Positions 57,057 through 64,000 of a DNA stretch of 64,000 nucleotides are shown one piece after another. The stretch comes from Bradyrhizobium sp. 190 (lineage in GTDB: Bacteria > Pseudomonadota > Alphaproteobacteria > Rhizobiales > Xanthobacteraceae). The DNA is taken from assembly GCF_023073415.1 (NCBI RefSeq), contig NZ_JADPJL010000012.1:818501-882500 (forward strand). Reading direction: 5' to 3'. The notes under the pieces were generated by a model. The model saw nothing but the letters and a program-made list of their open reading frames with translations, had not been told where the DNA came from and made no database searches. The position numbers were made by a program, and so were the translations under genes. Position 1 is the stretch's first letter; each line of letters begins with the position of its first letter.

Positions 57057-57944
57057 ATGGGAGTTTCGTTCGACAAGATCGATGGCGTCATCTGGTACGA
57101 CGGAAAGCTGGTGCCGTGGGCCGACGCCAACGTGCACGTTCTCACCCATGGCCTGCATTATGCGAGTTGCGTGTTCGAGGGCGAGCGCGCCTATGGCGGC
57201 AAGGTCTTCAAGAGCACCGCGCATTCCGAGCGGCTGAAGAACTCCGCCAACATTCTCGATTTCGAGATTCCGTATTCGGTGGTCGAGATCGACGCCGCAA
57301 AACAGCTCGTGATCGACAAGAACAATCTGCCGGATGCCTATCTCCGCCCGATCGCCTGGCGCGGTTCGGAAATGATGGGCGTCTCGGCGCAGACCAACAC
57401 CATCCACCTCGCCATCGCTGCCTGGGACTGGCCGAGCTATTTCGATCCGGCCGAGAAATTGAAGGGCATCCGGATCGGCATGGCCGAATACCGCCGGCCC
57501 GATCCGGCAACGATTCCGGCGATGGCGAAGGCGTCCGGTCTCTACATGATCTGCACCATCAGTAAGCACAAGGCGGAGCGCCAAGGTTATGCCGACGCCA
57601 TGATGCTGGACTGGCAGGGCCGCGTCGCCGAATGCACCGGCGCCAACATCTTCTTCATCCAGGACGGCAACATCCACACCCCGATCGCCGACTGCTTCCT
57701 CGCCGGCATCACCCGCGCCACCGCGATCGACCTCGCCAGGCGCCGCGGCATCGAGGTGATCGAACGACGCATCATGCCGGAGGAACTCGACGGCTTCTCC
57801 GAGTGCTTCATTACCGGCACCGCCGCGGAAGTAACCCCGGTGTCCGAGATTGCGAATTGGAAGTTCACGCCGGGCAAGATCTCCGAGCAGTTGATGGCGG
57901 ACTATACCGCCGAAGTGCAGCCCAAGAAGGCCGCGGCGGCTTGA
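57057..57944 (+). CDS. ilvE: Branched-chain amino acid aminotransferase (class IV, short type)
   Basis: A 295-residue fold-type IV aminotransferase of the usual bacterial IlvE type. It opens KIDGVIWYDGKLVPWADANVHVLTHGLHYASCVFEGERAYGGKVFK; PLP Lys is in ICTISKHKAERQGYADAMMLD; and it has AECTGANIFFIQDGNIHTPIADCFLAGITRATAIDLARRRGIEV. Paralog of the upstream gene, low sequence similarity. GGGAGAGAG precedes the ATG. Transcribed in the same direction with a 128-base gap, so may be co-transcribed. Confidence 0.93.
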   Translation: MGVSFDKIDGVIWYDGKLVPWADANVHVLTHGLHYASCVFEGERAYGGKVFKSTAHSERLKNSANILDFEIPYSVVEIDAAKQLVIDKNNLPDAYLRPIAWRGSEMMGVSAQTNTIHLAIAAWDWPSYFDPAEKLKGIRIGMAEYRRPDPATIPAMAKASGLYMICTISKHKAERQGYADAMMLDWQGRVAECTGANIFFIQDGNIHTPIADCFLAGITRATAIDLARRRGIEVIERRIMPEELDGFSECFITGTAAEVTPVSEIANWKFTPGKISEQLMADYTAEVQPKKAAAA

Positions 57945-58273
57945 GGCCCCGGCTTCTTCCCTCGGCGGATCTCTTGATCTCCGGGTTCCGCTCCGGCCGC
58001 ACGGTTCAACTGCGCCGATCACGGTGAGGTGCGGGGTCAGGGCTTCGTCGTCTGTCATGGTTGTTGAACTGGATAGAGGAACTCGGCTCATCGGAGCCGC
58101 GTTGGTGATGCCGAAGATTGACGAAGCATTCTCAGCCGGCAGCAGCATCCGCGACACCGCGCTGTGCAACCTGATCGGAGCGAACTGATTTTCAGGCGAA
58201 ATGCGAAGCCATCATGGCCACGATCTTGGAGCGCTCAGGAAACGGGGCGGACAAGAGCAACACGGAGGGCACA
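57945..58273. other. 329-base gap without a supported gene
   Basis: No recognisable gene. A 43-codon plus-strand frame from ATG 58057 to the stop at 58186 could be a fragment of something, but has no visible ribosome site or family features. The remainder is non-repetitive and not obviously regulatory. Confidence 0.5.
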
Positions 58274-58461
58274 TGAGAAACATCGTGAACGAAGACGGCG
58301 AGATCATCGCCAAGGCAACGAAAGACGGTACACTGGTCGGCGGCCACCACCGCATCATAGTGGCGGGCAGCCTCAGTCAAAAACTGTTCTGGCAAGATAC
58401 CGGCGAACCTGTGAAACTTGATGCCTTAATGCATCTAGTTTCTCATCGACATATAGCTTGA
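58274..58461 (+). CDS. Short hypothetical protein
   Basis: A 62-residue protein (MRNIVNEDGEIIAKATKDG...), no recognised domain. GGAGG is six bases before the ATG, supporting translation. The sequence is polar with a repeated acidic/Lys start. No homolog is recalled. The neighbouring gene on the other strand converges on it; its reality needs RNA or protein evidence. Confidence 0.4.
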
Positions 58462-58486
58462 TGCGTTCGCCGCGTTATTGAACGGC

Positions 58487-58705
58487 TTACTTCTTCTCGT
58501 CCTTCGGGGCCGGTGCACCGTCCTTGTCCCTTTTGATATTGCCCTTGGTTGCGCTCATGCCGGTGGTGTCCATCGAACCATCTGGCTTGGCGCCGTTCGT
58601 CGTTCCGGGCTTCTCCATGCCGGTCTGCGGAGCGGGGCCGGTATTCTGGGCAAAGGCCGAGCCGCACAGGAGCGTAAGAGCGGTGACGGTGATAAGCTTC
58701 TTCAT
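58487..58705 (-). CDS. Small exported Gly/Thr/Lys-rich protein
   Basis: A 72-residue protein with signal peptide MKKLITVTALTLLCGSAFAQ, and a low-complexity polar mature part (NTGPAPQTGMEKPGTTNG, DTTGMSATKGNIKRDKDG). AAAGGAGAG precedes the ATG. No domain known. Similar in style to the 94-residue exported protein at 21840. Such proteins in Bradyrhizobiaceae are often stress-induced; that is inference. Confidence 0.7.
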   Translation of the reverse strand: MKKLITVTALTLLCGSAFAQNTGPAPQTGMEKPGTTNGAKPDGSMDTTGMSATKGNIKRDKDGAPAPKDEKK

Positions 58706-58935
58706 AGATCTCTCCTTTGGAGACCTACAAATAATTCGGCGCGCAAAGTGTGGTTCCTGAATTGGCGGCTGCGGCGCGTCCCTTTTGCACCTCAAAGGCC
58801 AACACGCAGCAGTGAGACATCAAAAAGTCGCGGAGTAGCACTCCTCTTTGCCCTCTTCCCGTGCGGGAGTCGTGAACTCTTCAGCGTCTTTGTGCGACCA
58901 ACTCCCCGAATTGCGGATAGAATTCGGTGCGTGAA

Positions 58936-59463
58936 ATGGCAATAATGACTTCAGCCCTCTCAATATGCTCCAAATGCGTCATGGCGGCTGCCGTCTGGGC
59001 GGCCCTCGCGGTTCTCGACTCTCCCACGGCCGACCTCAGGGCCCAGGACCGTTCCCCGGTGATCGACCTTAGCTCCGGCAACGCGGAGATGAATGCTGCG
59101 ATCGCAAAGGGGCGTGCCACCCTGCCGACGTTCTGGGCCTCCTACGACGCGCCAAAGCCGTCGGAGACCGGCCACTCCCTCAAGGTGCGTTTTCCGAATC
59201 CGAGGAATAATGGCGAGCACATCTGGATCGCCGAGGTGAAGAAGATCGCGGACGGCCGCTATTCGGGAAGGTTCGCCAACGCACCGCGCGATCTGCCCGG
59301 CAAGAAGGCAGGCGACGTGACCGAGTTCAAGGAGGCGGACATCTCGGACTGGATGTTCATGCGGAACGGCAAGATCGTCGGTGGCGAAACCATCAAACCG
59401 CTGCTGAAAGCAATGCCGAAGGCCGACGCCGACGCGCTTCGTGCGAGGATGGAATCCCCGTAA
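58936..59463 (+). CDS. DUF2314 domain protein, exported
   Basis: A 175-residue protein with N-terminal signal-like segment (CSKCVMAAAVWAALAVLDSPTADLRAQ), then DUF2314: NAEMNAAIAKGRATLPTFWASYD, SLKVRFPNPRNNGEHIWIAEVKKIADGRYSGRFANAPRDLPGKKAGDVTEFKEADISDWMFMRNG. The Trp-Ile-x-Glu and Asp-Trp-Met are typical. Function unknown, probably periplasmic. ATG at 58936 preferred over GTG at 58927. Confidence 0.8.
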   Translation: MAIMTSALSICSKCVMAAAVWAALAVLDSPTADLRAQDRSPVIDLSSGNAEMNAAIAKGRATLPTFWASYDAPKPSETGHSLKVRFPNPRNNGEHIWIAEVKKIADGRYSGRFANAPRDLPGKKAGDVTEFKEADISDWMFMRNGKIVGGETIKPLLKAMPKADADALRARMESP

Positions 59464-59520
59464 GGCCGGCCCAAGGGCAAGGCGGCGGCGTAAGGAACGC
59501 TATGGTCCAGATTGCAATCC

Positions 59521-59538
59521 GTCATGCCCGGCCATGAC
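59521..59538. repeat. Short hairpin related to family E
   Basis: GTCATG-CCCGGC-CATGAC, perfect six-base stem with six-base loop, between DUF2314 and hisS. It looks like a fragment of a larger palindromic repeat. It may act as a weak terminator. Confidence 0.5.
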
Positions 59539-59603
59539 GAGGTCTAGTGTTGGCCGTGCGACATGGTTGCCCGACCGCGTCTTGGCTGGTACCAACGCCG
59601 CCC

Positions 59604-61112
59604 ATGGCTGAAAAACCCAAAAAACCCCAGAAACTCCGCGCCCGCCTGCCGCGCGGGCTGGAAGATCGTGGCCCGGCGGCGATTGCCGCCACGCGCCAGA
59701 TGGTCGAGAAAATCCGCGAGGTCTACGAGCGCTACGGTTTCGAGCCGGTCGAAACCCCGGCGATGGAGTTCACCGACGCGCTCGGCAAATTCCTGCCCGA
59801 CCAGGACCGGCCGAACGAGGGCGTGTTCTCGTTCCAGGACGACGACGAGCAGTGGATCTCGCTGCGCTACGATTTGACTGCGCCGCTGGCGCGGTATGTG
59901 GCGGAAAATTTCGACGCGCTGCCGAAGCCATATCGCAGCTACCGCGCCGGCTACGTCTATCGCAACGAAAAACCTGGCCCCGGCCGCTTCCGCCAGTTCA
60001 TGCAGTTCGACGCCGACACCGTGGGCTCCGCTTCGCCCGCAGCCGACGCCGAGATGTGCATGATGGCGGCGGATACGATGGAAGCGCTGGGTATTCCCCG
60101 CGGCAGTTATGTGGTGAAGGTGAATAATCGCAAGGTGCTGGATGGCATCATGCAGACTATCAATCTTGGCGGAGATGAACACGCGGGACGCCGGCTGACA
60201 GTGCTAAGAGCAATCGACAAGTACGATCGGCTAGGCTCTGATGGCGTCCGGCAACTACTTGGTGAAGGACGCAAGGACGAAAGTGGAGATTTTACCAAGG
60301 GCGCGGGCCTGGAAGACGGGGAAGCGCAGTCCCTAATTGACTATCTCTTCTTGCACTCTACCGCTCCGCAAGGAGGGTTGGTCGAATTGCTCTTGGAGAG
60401 ATTTGGAGGCAATGCAACCGCTCGCGAGGGCATCGACGAGCTAGCCATGATCGAGCGGTTGGTGCTGGCAGGTGGATATGATGCTGATCGCATTTCCATC
60501 GACTCCTCCGTCGTCCGCGGACTCGAATATTACACCGGTGCAGTTTACGAGGTCGAACTCACGCTCGAAACCAGGGACGAAAAGGGTCGCCCCGTTCGCT
60601 TCGGTTCGGTCGGCGGCGGTGGCCGCTACGACGGGCTCGTCTCGCGGTTCCGCGGCGAGCCGGTGCCGGCAACTGGTTTTTCCATCGGTGTGTCGCGCCT
60701 GCAGGCCGCGCTGACGATGCTTGGAAAGGTCGACACGAGGCCGGCATTTGGTCCGGTAGTCGTCACGGTGTTCGGAGGAGAAATCGCTGACTATCAAAAG
60801 ATGGTCGCGACGCTACGCAACGCGAATATCCGCGCCGAGCTGTATCTCGGAAATCCAAAACACGGCATTGGCCAGCAGATGAAATATGCCGACAGACGAA
60901 ACGCGCCCTGCGCGATCGTCCAGGGGTCGGACGAAAGGGCGAACGGCAAGATCCAGATCAAGGATCTAATCCTTGGTGCGGGCCTTACCGAGATCAAGGA
61001 CCGCGAAGAGTATTTGAAGAAGCAGGCCGAGGCTCAATACGAGGTCGACCAAGGCAAGCTCGTCGATGCCGTGCGCGAAGTGCTGGCACGCCATGACGTG
61101 AAGTGGGGATAG
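59604..61112 (+). CDS. hisS: Histidyl-tRNA synthetase
   Basis: HisRS, 502 residues, class II. Motif 1 and 2 region [23 protein letters not shown], histidine-binding [15 protein letters not shown] and motif 3 [13 protein letters not shown] plus GFSIGVSRL. In E. coli motif 2 begins RHE; here RNE. Alphaproteobacteria with non-canonical tRNA-His lacking G-1 have altered HisRS, so a variant motif 2 would fit, but this is a hypothesis. By eye GC falls from about 70% to 52-60% around 60200-60420, with rarer codons, suggesting a recombined segment. ATG at 59604. Confidence 0.95.
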   Translation: MAEKPKKPQKLRARLPRGLEDRGPAAIAATRQMVEKIREVYERYGFEPVETPAMEFTDALGKFLPDQDRPNEGVFSFQDDDEQWISLRYDLTAPLARYVAENFDALPKPYRSYRAGYVYRNEKPGPGRFRQFMQFDADTVGSASPAADAEMCMMAADTMEALGIPRGSYVVKVNNRKVLDGIMQTINLGGDEHAGRRLTVLRAIDKYDRLGSDGVRQLLGEGRKDESGDFTKGAGLEDGEAQSLIDYLFLHSTAPQGGLVELLLERFGGNATAREGIDELAMIERLVLAGGYDADRISIDSSVVRGLEYYTGAVYEVELTLETRDEKGRPVRFGSVGGGGRYDGLVSRFRGEPVPATGFSIGVSRLQAALTMLGKVDTRPAFGPVVVTVFGGEIADYQKMVATLRNANIRAELYLGNPKHGIGQQMKYADRRNAPCAIVQGSDERANGKIQIKDLILGAGLTEIKDREEYLKKQAEAQYEVDQGKLVDAVREVLARHDVKWG

Positions 61113-61132
61113 CTATTCATTCCAGGCGTCGT

Positions 61133-61151
61133 GCCCGGCCTTGTGCCGGGC
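61133..61151. terminator. Putative hairpin downstream of hisS
   Basis: GCCCGGC-CTTGT-GCCGGGC, seven-base stem, five-base loop, 20 bases after the hisS stop. No U-run follows, so termination efficiency is uncertain; the sequence also resembles the family E repeat. Confidence 0.5.
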
Positions 61152-61236
61152 ATCCACGTCTTGTTTGATGGGGAGGATCGCGGACGGTCGGGGAGGGCTC
61201 GGCTATCGCGAGAAGAAAAGCAACGAGGAGACGAGA

Positions 61237-61440
61237 ATGCCTGAGATTACCGTGAGCATGGCCGCCGGCCGCACCGACGAACAGAAGGCCGGCATGATGC
61301 GCGACATTACCCAGGCGCTGGTGAAGAACCTCGGCGTCGATGCCGATGCGGTGGTGATCCAGATCAACGAAGCGCCGCTGGCCCACAAGATGAAGGGCGG
61401 CAAGACATTTGTGGAGCGCGCGGCGGCGGCGAAGAAGTAG
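61237..61440 (+). CDS. 4-oxalocrotonate tautomerase family protein
   Basis: A 67-residue tautomerase. After Met removal, Pro1 is the catalytic base (PEITVSMAAGRTDEQKAGMMRDITQALVKNLGVDADAVVIQINEAP). Arg11-type residue is in AAGR. Usually a hexamer. Substrate not clear: may be 2-hydroxymuconate or a related dienol. GAGGAGACG precedes the ATG. No aromatic meta-cleavage operon nearby. Confidence 0.9.
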   Translation: MPEITVSMAAGRTDEQKAGMMRDITQALVKNLGVDADAVVIQINEAPLAHKMKGGKTFVERAAAAKK

Positions 61441-61446
61441 TGCAGC

Positions 61447-61621
61447 CTCTTTTCCTTCTCCCCTTGTGGGAGAAGGTGGCGGACGCAGTCCGCCGGATGA
61501 GGGGTTCTATCGGCGAATACGAATGCGAGAGATTCGCTCGCGGAGAGAGACCCCTCACCCGTCTCAATCGCGCGTTTCGCGCGATTGATCCACCCTCTCC
61601 CACAAGGGGAGAGGGGAAGGG
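61447..61621. repeat. Palindromic intergenic repeat, family F
   Basis: Outer arms TTCTCCCCTTGTGGGAGAAG and CTCCCACAAGGGGAGAGG, with further inner inverted repeats, GGACGCAGTCC and AATCGCGCGTTTCGCGCGATT. Very long hairpin between the tautomerase and thioesterase genes. Only one copy seen here. Confidence 0.85.
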
Positions 61622-61630
61622 AAGCAACCC

Positions 61631-62026
61631 ATGGACGCACGCGACTTCATCAAGATCGGCATGAGTGCGGAGCGGACGCTGGTTGTGCCGGTCGAGCGCA
61701 CGGTCGGGCATTTTGTGCCCGGCATGCCGATGGTCTATGCGACGCCGATGATGATCCTGGAAATGGAGATCGCCTCCAGCGACGCCATCAAGGATCATCT
61801 TCAGCCGGGTTGGATCACGGTCGGAACCGAGGTCGATATCCGCCATCTCGGCGCGTCGCTGGTCGGCGCGACGGTGCGGGCCACGGCTAAAGTCGTCGCA
61901 GTGGAGCGCCGCGTGATCCGCTTCGAGGTCGAAGCCTTCGAGGGCGAGCGCAAGATCGGCGACGGCCGCCACGCCCGCGGCCTCGTCAATGTCGAGATGT
62001 TTACCAAGCGGTTTGGGAGGAAATAG
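61631..62026 (+). CDS. FlK-like hotdog thioesterase
   Basis: A 131-residue single-hotdog thioesterase closely resembling FlK, the fluoroacetyl-CoA thioesterase of Streptomyces cattleya. Counting from the Thr in VYATPM, the catalytic Thr38, Glu46 and His72 fall at the same spacings as Thr42, Glu50 and His76 of FlK. Gly at the position of FlK Gly69 is also present (TVGTE). Whether it prefers fluoroacetyl-CoA or some common acyl-CoA is not shown; many bacterial homologs have unknown substrates. It lies after a tautomerase and a large repeat. Confidence 0.85.
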   Translation: MDARDFIKIGMSAERTLVVPVERTVGHFVPGMPMVYATPMMILEMEIASSDAIKDHLQPGWITVGTEVDIRHLGASLVGATVRATAKVVAVERRVIRFEVEAFEGERKIGDGRHARGLVNVEMFTKRFGRK

Positions 62027-62041
62027 CCGCTTGCTCGGAGC

Positions 62042-62136
62042 CGTAGGGTGGGCAAAGCGTAGCGTGCCCACCATCAAGATCGGTGCTCGGTGATGGGTGG
62101 TGGGCACGGCGCAAGTGCGCCTTTGCCCACCCTACG
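62042..62136. repeat. Palindromic intergenic repeat, family A copy 4
   Basis: Arms CGTAGGGTGGGCAAAGCG and GCCTTTGCCCACCCTACG, as in the copy at 5806. It separates the convergent thioesterase and proC genes, the proC stop being eight bases beyond it. Confidence 0.88.
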
Positions 62137-62143
62137 ATTTCAT

Positions 62144-62962
62144 CTACTTCGCCAGTTCCTTCGACCGCTTCGTCGCCGCGGCGATGGCGCGGATCATCAG
62201 CGGCTGCATTCCGTTCTTGCCCATGAGCACTTCCAGCGCGGCCGCCGTGGTGCCGCCGGGCGAGGTGACGTTCTGGCGCAGCGTCGCGGAATCCTGTTCG
62301 GAGCGGTGCAGCAGTTCGCCGGAGCCGGCGACGGTTTCACGCGCGAGCTTGGTTGCGAGTTCCGCCGGCAGGCCGGCCTCGACACCGGCGCGCGCCAGTT
62401 CTTCGGCGAGCAGGAACACATAGGCCGGACCGGAGCCGGACACGGCGGTCACCGCATCCATCAGGCTTTCATCGTCGACCCATTCGACCGAGCCGGTGGC
62501 GCGCAGCAGCGCATCGGCGGTGGCGCGCTGCGCGGCACTGACATTCTTCGCCGCGACCGCAACCGTGATGCCGCGGCCGATCGCGGCCGGCGTGTTCGGC
62601 ATGGCGCGAACCACCATGCCGCCGCAGACCTGTTCCAGCACAGCTATGGGCGTGCCCGCCATGATCGAGACGACCAGCGTGCTCGGTCCGACGAGCTGCT
62701 TTAGCGCCGGACCCGCTTCGCGGAACATCTGCGGCTTCACGGCGACCACCAGCGTATCGGCCGTGCCGGCGTCTTTCGGATTGAGACGGACGCCGTTAGC
62801 GGCGAGCGCCTTGATGTCGTCGGACGGGAACGGCTCGATCACCACGACGCGCTTGGCGTCGAGGCCGCCGGCCAGCCATCCGGTCAGCATCGCGCCGCCC
62901 ATCTTGCCGGCGCCGGCGAGCGCGATGGTGCCGTGGAGGTTTTGAAGTGCGTTGGTGTTCAA
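62144..62962 (-). CDS. proC: Pyrroline-5-carboxylate reductase
   Basis: ProC, 272 residues, last step of proline synthesis. NAD(P)H motif ALAGAGKMGGAMLTGWLAGG, VVAVKPQMF, VVRAMPNTPAAIGRG, and C-terminal AVSGSGPAYVFLLAEELARAGVEAGL and NVTSPGGTTAAALEVL. TTG at 62962 is chosen; the longer in-frame start at 63016 lies in repeat DNA and adds a non-conserved leader, MVMGPCVRRDDG. Stands next to a YbjN gene, transcribed in the same direction. Confidence 0.95.
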   Translation of the reverse strand: MNTNALQNLHGTIALAGAGKMGGAMLTGWLAGGLDAKRVVVIEPFPSDDIKALAANGVRLNPKDAGTADTLVVAVKPQMFREAGPALKQLVGPSTLVVSIMAGTPIAVLEQVCGGMVVRAMPNTPAAIGRGITVAVAAKNVSAAQRATADALLRATGSVEWVDDESLMDAVTAVSGSGPAYVFLLAEELARAGVEAGLPAELATKLARETVAGSGELLHRSEQDSATLRQNVTSPGGTTAAALEVLMGKNGMQPLMIRAIAAATKRSKELAK

Positions 62963-62982
62963 GGCGTCACCACAAATGCTGC

Positions 62983-63107
62983 CGTCGTCCCTGCGAACGC
63001 AGGGACCCATAACCACAGGCGTTTTTAGTGAAGCGAAGACCGAGCGACAAGCATTTTACCCGAACACTGGCGCCGCGGCGTATGGGTCCCTGCTTTCGCA
63101 GGGACGA
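62983..63107. repeat. Palindromic intergenic repeat, family C copy 2
   Basis: Left arm CGTCGTCCCTGCGAACGCAG and right arm GTCCCTGCTTTCGCAGGGAC, similar to the copy at 52650. It lies between YbjN and proC, and it would encode a false N-terminal extension to ProC if translated. Confidence 0.85.
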
Positions 63108-63133
63108 ACCCGCGTGTGTGGAAGCAGCGACCC

Positions 63134-63634
63134 CTACGCCTCGCCCTCGGTATCGAACATCGCCGCGCTCATCGCCTCCGGGGCGGTCTTCCCGGCCCAG
63201 ATCACGAACTGGAACGCGGGGTAATAGCGCTCGCAGGCGTGGATGGCGCCGGCCAGCATAACCTCGCACTGTGCGGCCGAGGCGGTCAGCCCGCCCGGCA
63301 GCACCAGCGCCTGCCGGTACATGATCATGCCGGTGTGGGTCCAGATGTCGAAATGGCCGACCCATAATTGCTCGTTGATCGCCGCGATCAGCCGCTGCAC
63401 TTCGGCGCGGCGCGCCGGCGGAATCTTCATGTCGAAGGCGGAGGCCAGGTGCAGCGCCTCTATCTCGGCCATCCAGGTGAAGGAGAGCTGATAGTCGGTC
63501 CAGTTGCCCTTGGAGACGATGGTGACTTCGTCTTCGCCGGAGCGTTCGAACGCCCAATTGTTCTCGGCGGCAATGTCCTCGACCGCCGCGAGTGGGTTGT
63601 TCCGGGAATCGATAATGCCTTCGAGGAGGGACAT
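63134..63634 (-). CDS. YbjN domain protein
   Basis: A 166-residue YbjN (type III secretion chaperone-like fold) protein. IDSRNNPLAAVEDIAAENNWAFERSGEDEVTIVSKGNWTDYQLSFTWMAEIEALHLASAF, MIMYRQALVLPGGLTASAAQCEVMLAGAIHACERYYPAFQFVIWAG are typical. YbjN family proteins are small cytoplasmic sensors or chaperones of unknown role. GAGGAGGG precedes the ATG. It stands before proC across the family C repeat. Confidence 0.9.
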   Translation of the reverse strand: MSLLEGIIDSRNNPLAAVEDIAAENNWAFERSGEDEVTIVSKGNWTDYQLSFTWMAEIEALHLASAFDMKIPPARRAEVQRLIAAINEQLWVGHFDIWTHTGMIMYRQALVLPGGLTASAAQCEVMLAGAIHACERYYPAFQFVIWAGKTAPEAMSAAMFDTEGEA

Positions 63635-64000
63635 GCCGTCTCGACCTTATTTTTGAATTCTTCTGATACGCACGCGGAGCACGGCGCGTTGAACTGATGC
63701 GTCGGCGCCGACTGCAATTCCCCGATCGCTGATCATCCCGGGGCCTGCCGAGGCTCAAGTGATGTGATTTGCGGAATCCGCGCAACTGACCCCTGAGTCC
63801 GTCCACAGGCCAAAGCGGCGTCGTCCACAGCAGATCGCGGCCACAGTTATTAATTTGAGAACAAACCGGAATCGGATTCGAGCGTCGCGGAGTCCGGCGG
63901 CCGGAGAAATCGGGCCGGTCAGCCACAATGGTTAATAGATCGCTAAATGGTTAATAGATCGCTAATTTCCTTTGAATGGTCTTATTTCGCCTCCCGCCGC
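63635..64000. other. 366-base intergenic end region
   Basis: No gene is visible. The stretch holds probable promoter elements for the YbjN gene, several TCCACAG motifs that resemble only weakly a DnaA box, an AT-rich patch near 63846-63860, and a perfect tandem duplication at 63927-63964. The window ends before the next gene. Confidence 0.5.
63927..63964. repeat. Perfect 19-base tandem duplication
   Basis: AATGGTTAATAGATCGCTA occurs twice in direct succession (63927-63945, 63946-63964). It is AT-rich compared with its surroundings. Possibly a binding site pair in the promoter of a gene beyond the window. Confidence 0.85.

Noticed and set aside
58057..58188. A 43-codon reading frame between ilvE and the next gene
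   Set aside because: No ribosome site, no recognisable domain and no supporting context.
63780..63870. Possible replication origin: several TCCACAG motifs and an AT-rich patch
   Set aside because: The motifs match the DnaA box only partly, and no origin-linked genes (dnaA, hemE, parAB) are nearby.

Overview
The window looks like a chromosomal stretch of an alphaproteobacterium of the order Hyphomicrobiales, most likely Bradyrhizobium or a close relative in the Nitrobacteraceae. The evidence is high GC with strong GC3 bias, typical alphaproteobacterial gene order (ribF / ileS / lspA / DUF3035 / two M16 peptidases; uvrC / pgsA / moaD / moaE), a perfect CtrA-type box, and many GC-rich palindromic intergenic repeats. 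Genus is inferred from gene style and order, since no database search was possible. I see no rRNA, tRNA, CRISPR array, prophage or complete insertion sequence; the window is mostly core genome with a few accessory patches.

Layout. 0.25-6.1 kb: pmbA, an inositol-phosphatase-family gene, DUF4170, a lysophospholipid-acyltransferase-like gene, waaA and lpxK form a tightly packed lipid A/Kdo cluster, followed by DUF2093. 6.3-17.8 kb: an esterase-fold lipoprotein candidate, xseA, purD, an acyl-CoA dehydrogenase, a fluoroacetate-dehalogenase-type hydrolase, tadA, a pseudouridine synthase with a very long charged N-terminal tail, rsmD and mutL. 18-21.4 kb: a ribbon-helix-helix protein and an operon running right to left (cytochrome c, VOC protein, Tat-exported gluconate-dehydrogenase subunit-3-like protein, GMC oxidoreductase). 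21.8-26.4 kb: a small secreted protein, a DUF2892 membrane protein coupled to an ECF sigma factor, arfB, and a MarR gene divergent from an alpha/beta hydrolase and an ABC substrate-binding protein. 26.4-36 kb (minus strand): ribF, an acetyltransferase, ileS, lspA, a DUF3035 protein and an active/inactive M16 peptidase pair. 36-47 kb: an orphan CheY, a HAD hydrolase, a TipF-like degenerate EAL protein, holin-like and YihY membrane proteins, an omega-aminotransferase, prmB, moaE, moaD, pgsA and uvrC. 47-55.5 kb: an outer-membrane barrel protein, a cold-shock protein, rlmJ, an RTX-type pseudogene, an RNase T2, small secreted proteins, and a marR / OmpR-type regulator / histidine kinase operon. 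55.8-63.6 kb: two branched-chain aminotransferases, small exported proteins, hisS, a tautomerase, a FlK-like thioesterase, proC and a YbjN protein.

Most notable. (1) IleS carries a roughly 180-residue tail with a Lys/Ala-rich histone-H1-like end, and at the same place has lost three of the four C-terminal zinc ligands. (2) A calcium-binding RTX-repeat gene survives as a pseudogene with two in-frame stops. (3) Two MarR genes each have a readable candidate operator, one a two-copy palindrome spaced by two helical turns and one spanning its own start codon. (4) An EAL protein with TipF architecture has lost the DDFG signature. (5) A hydrolase carries every fluoroacetate dehalogenase signature residue at matching positions, and a FlK-type thioesterase lies about 50 kb away. 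(6) At least six families of palindromic repeats occupy intergenic gaps, and in two cases supply the stop codon of the upstream gene.
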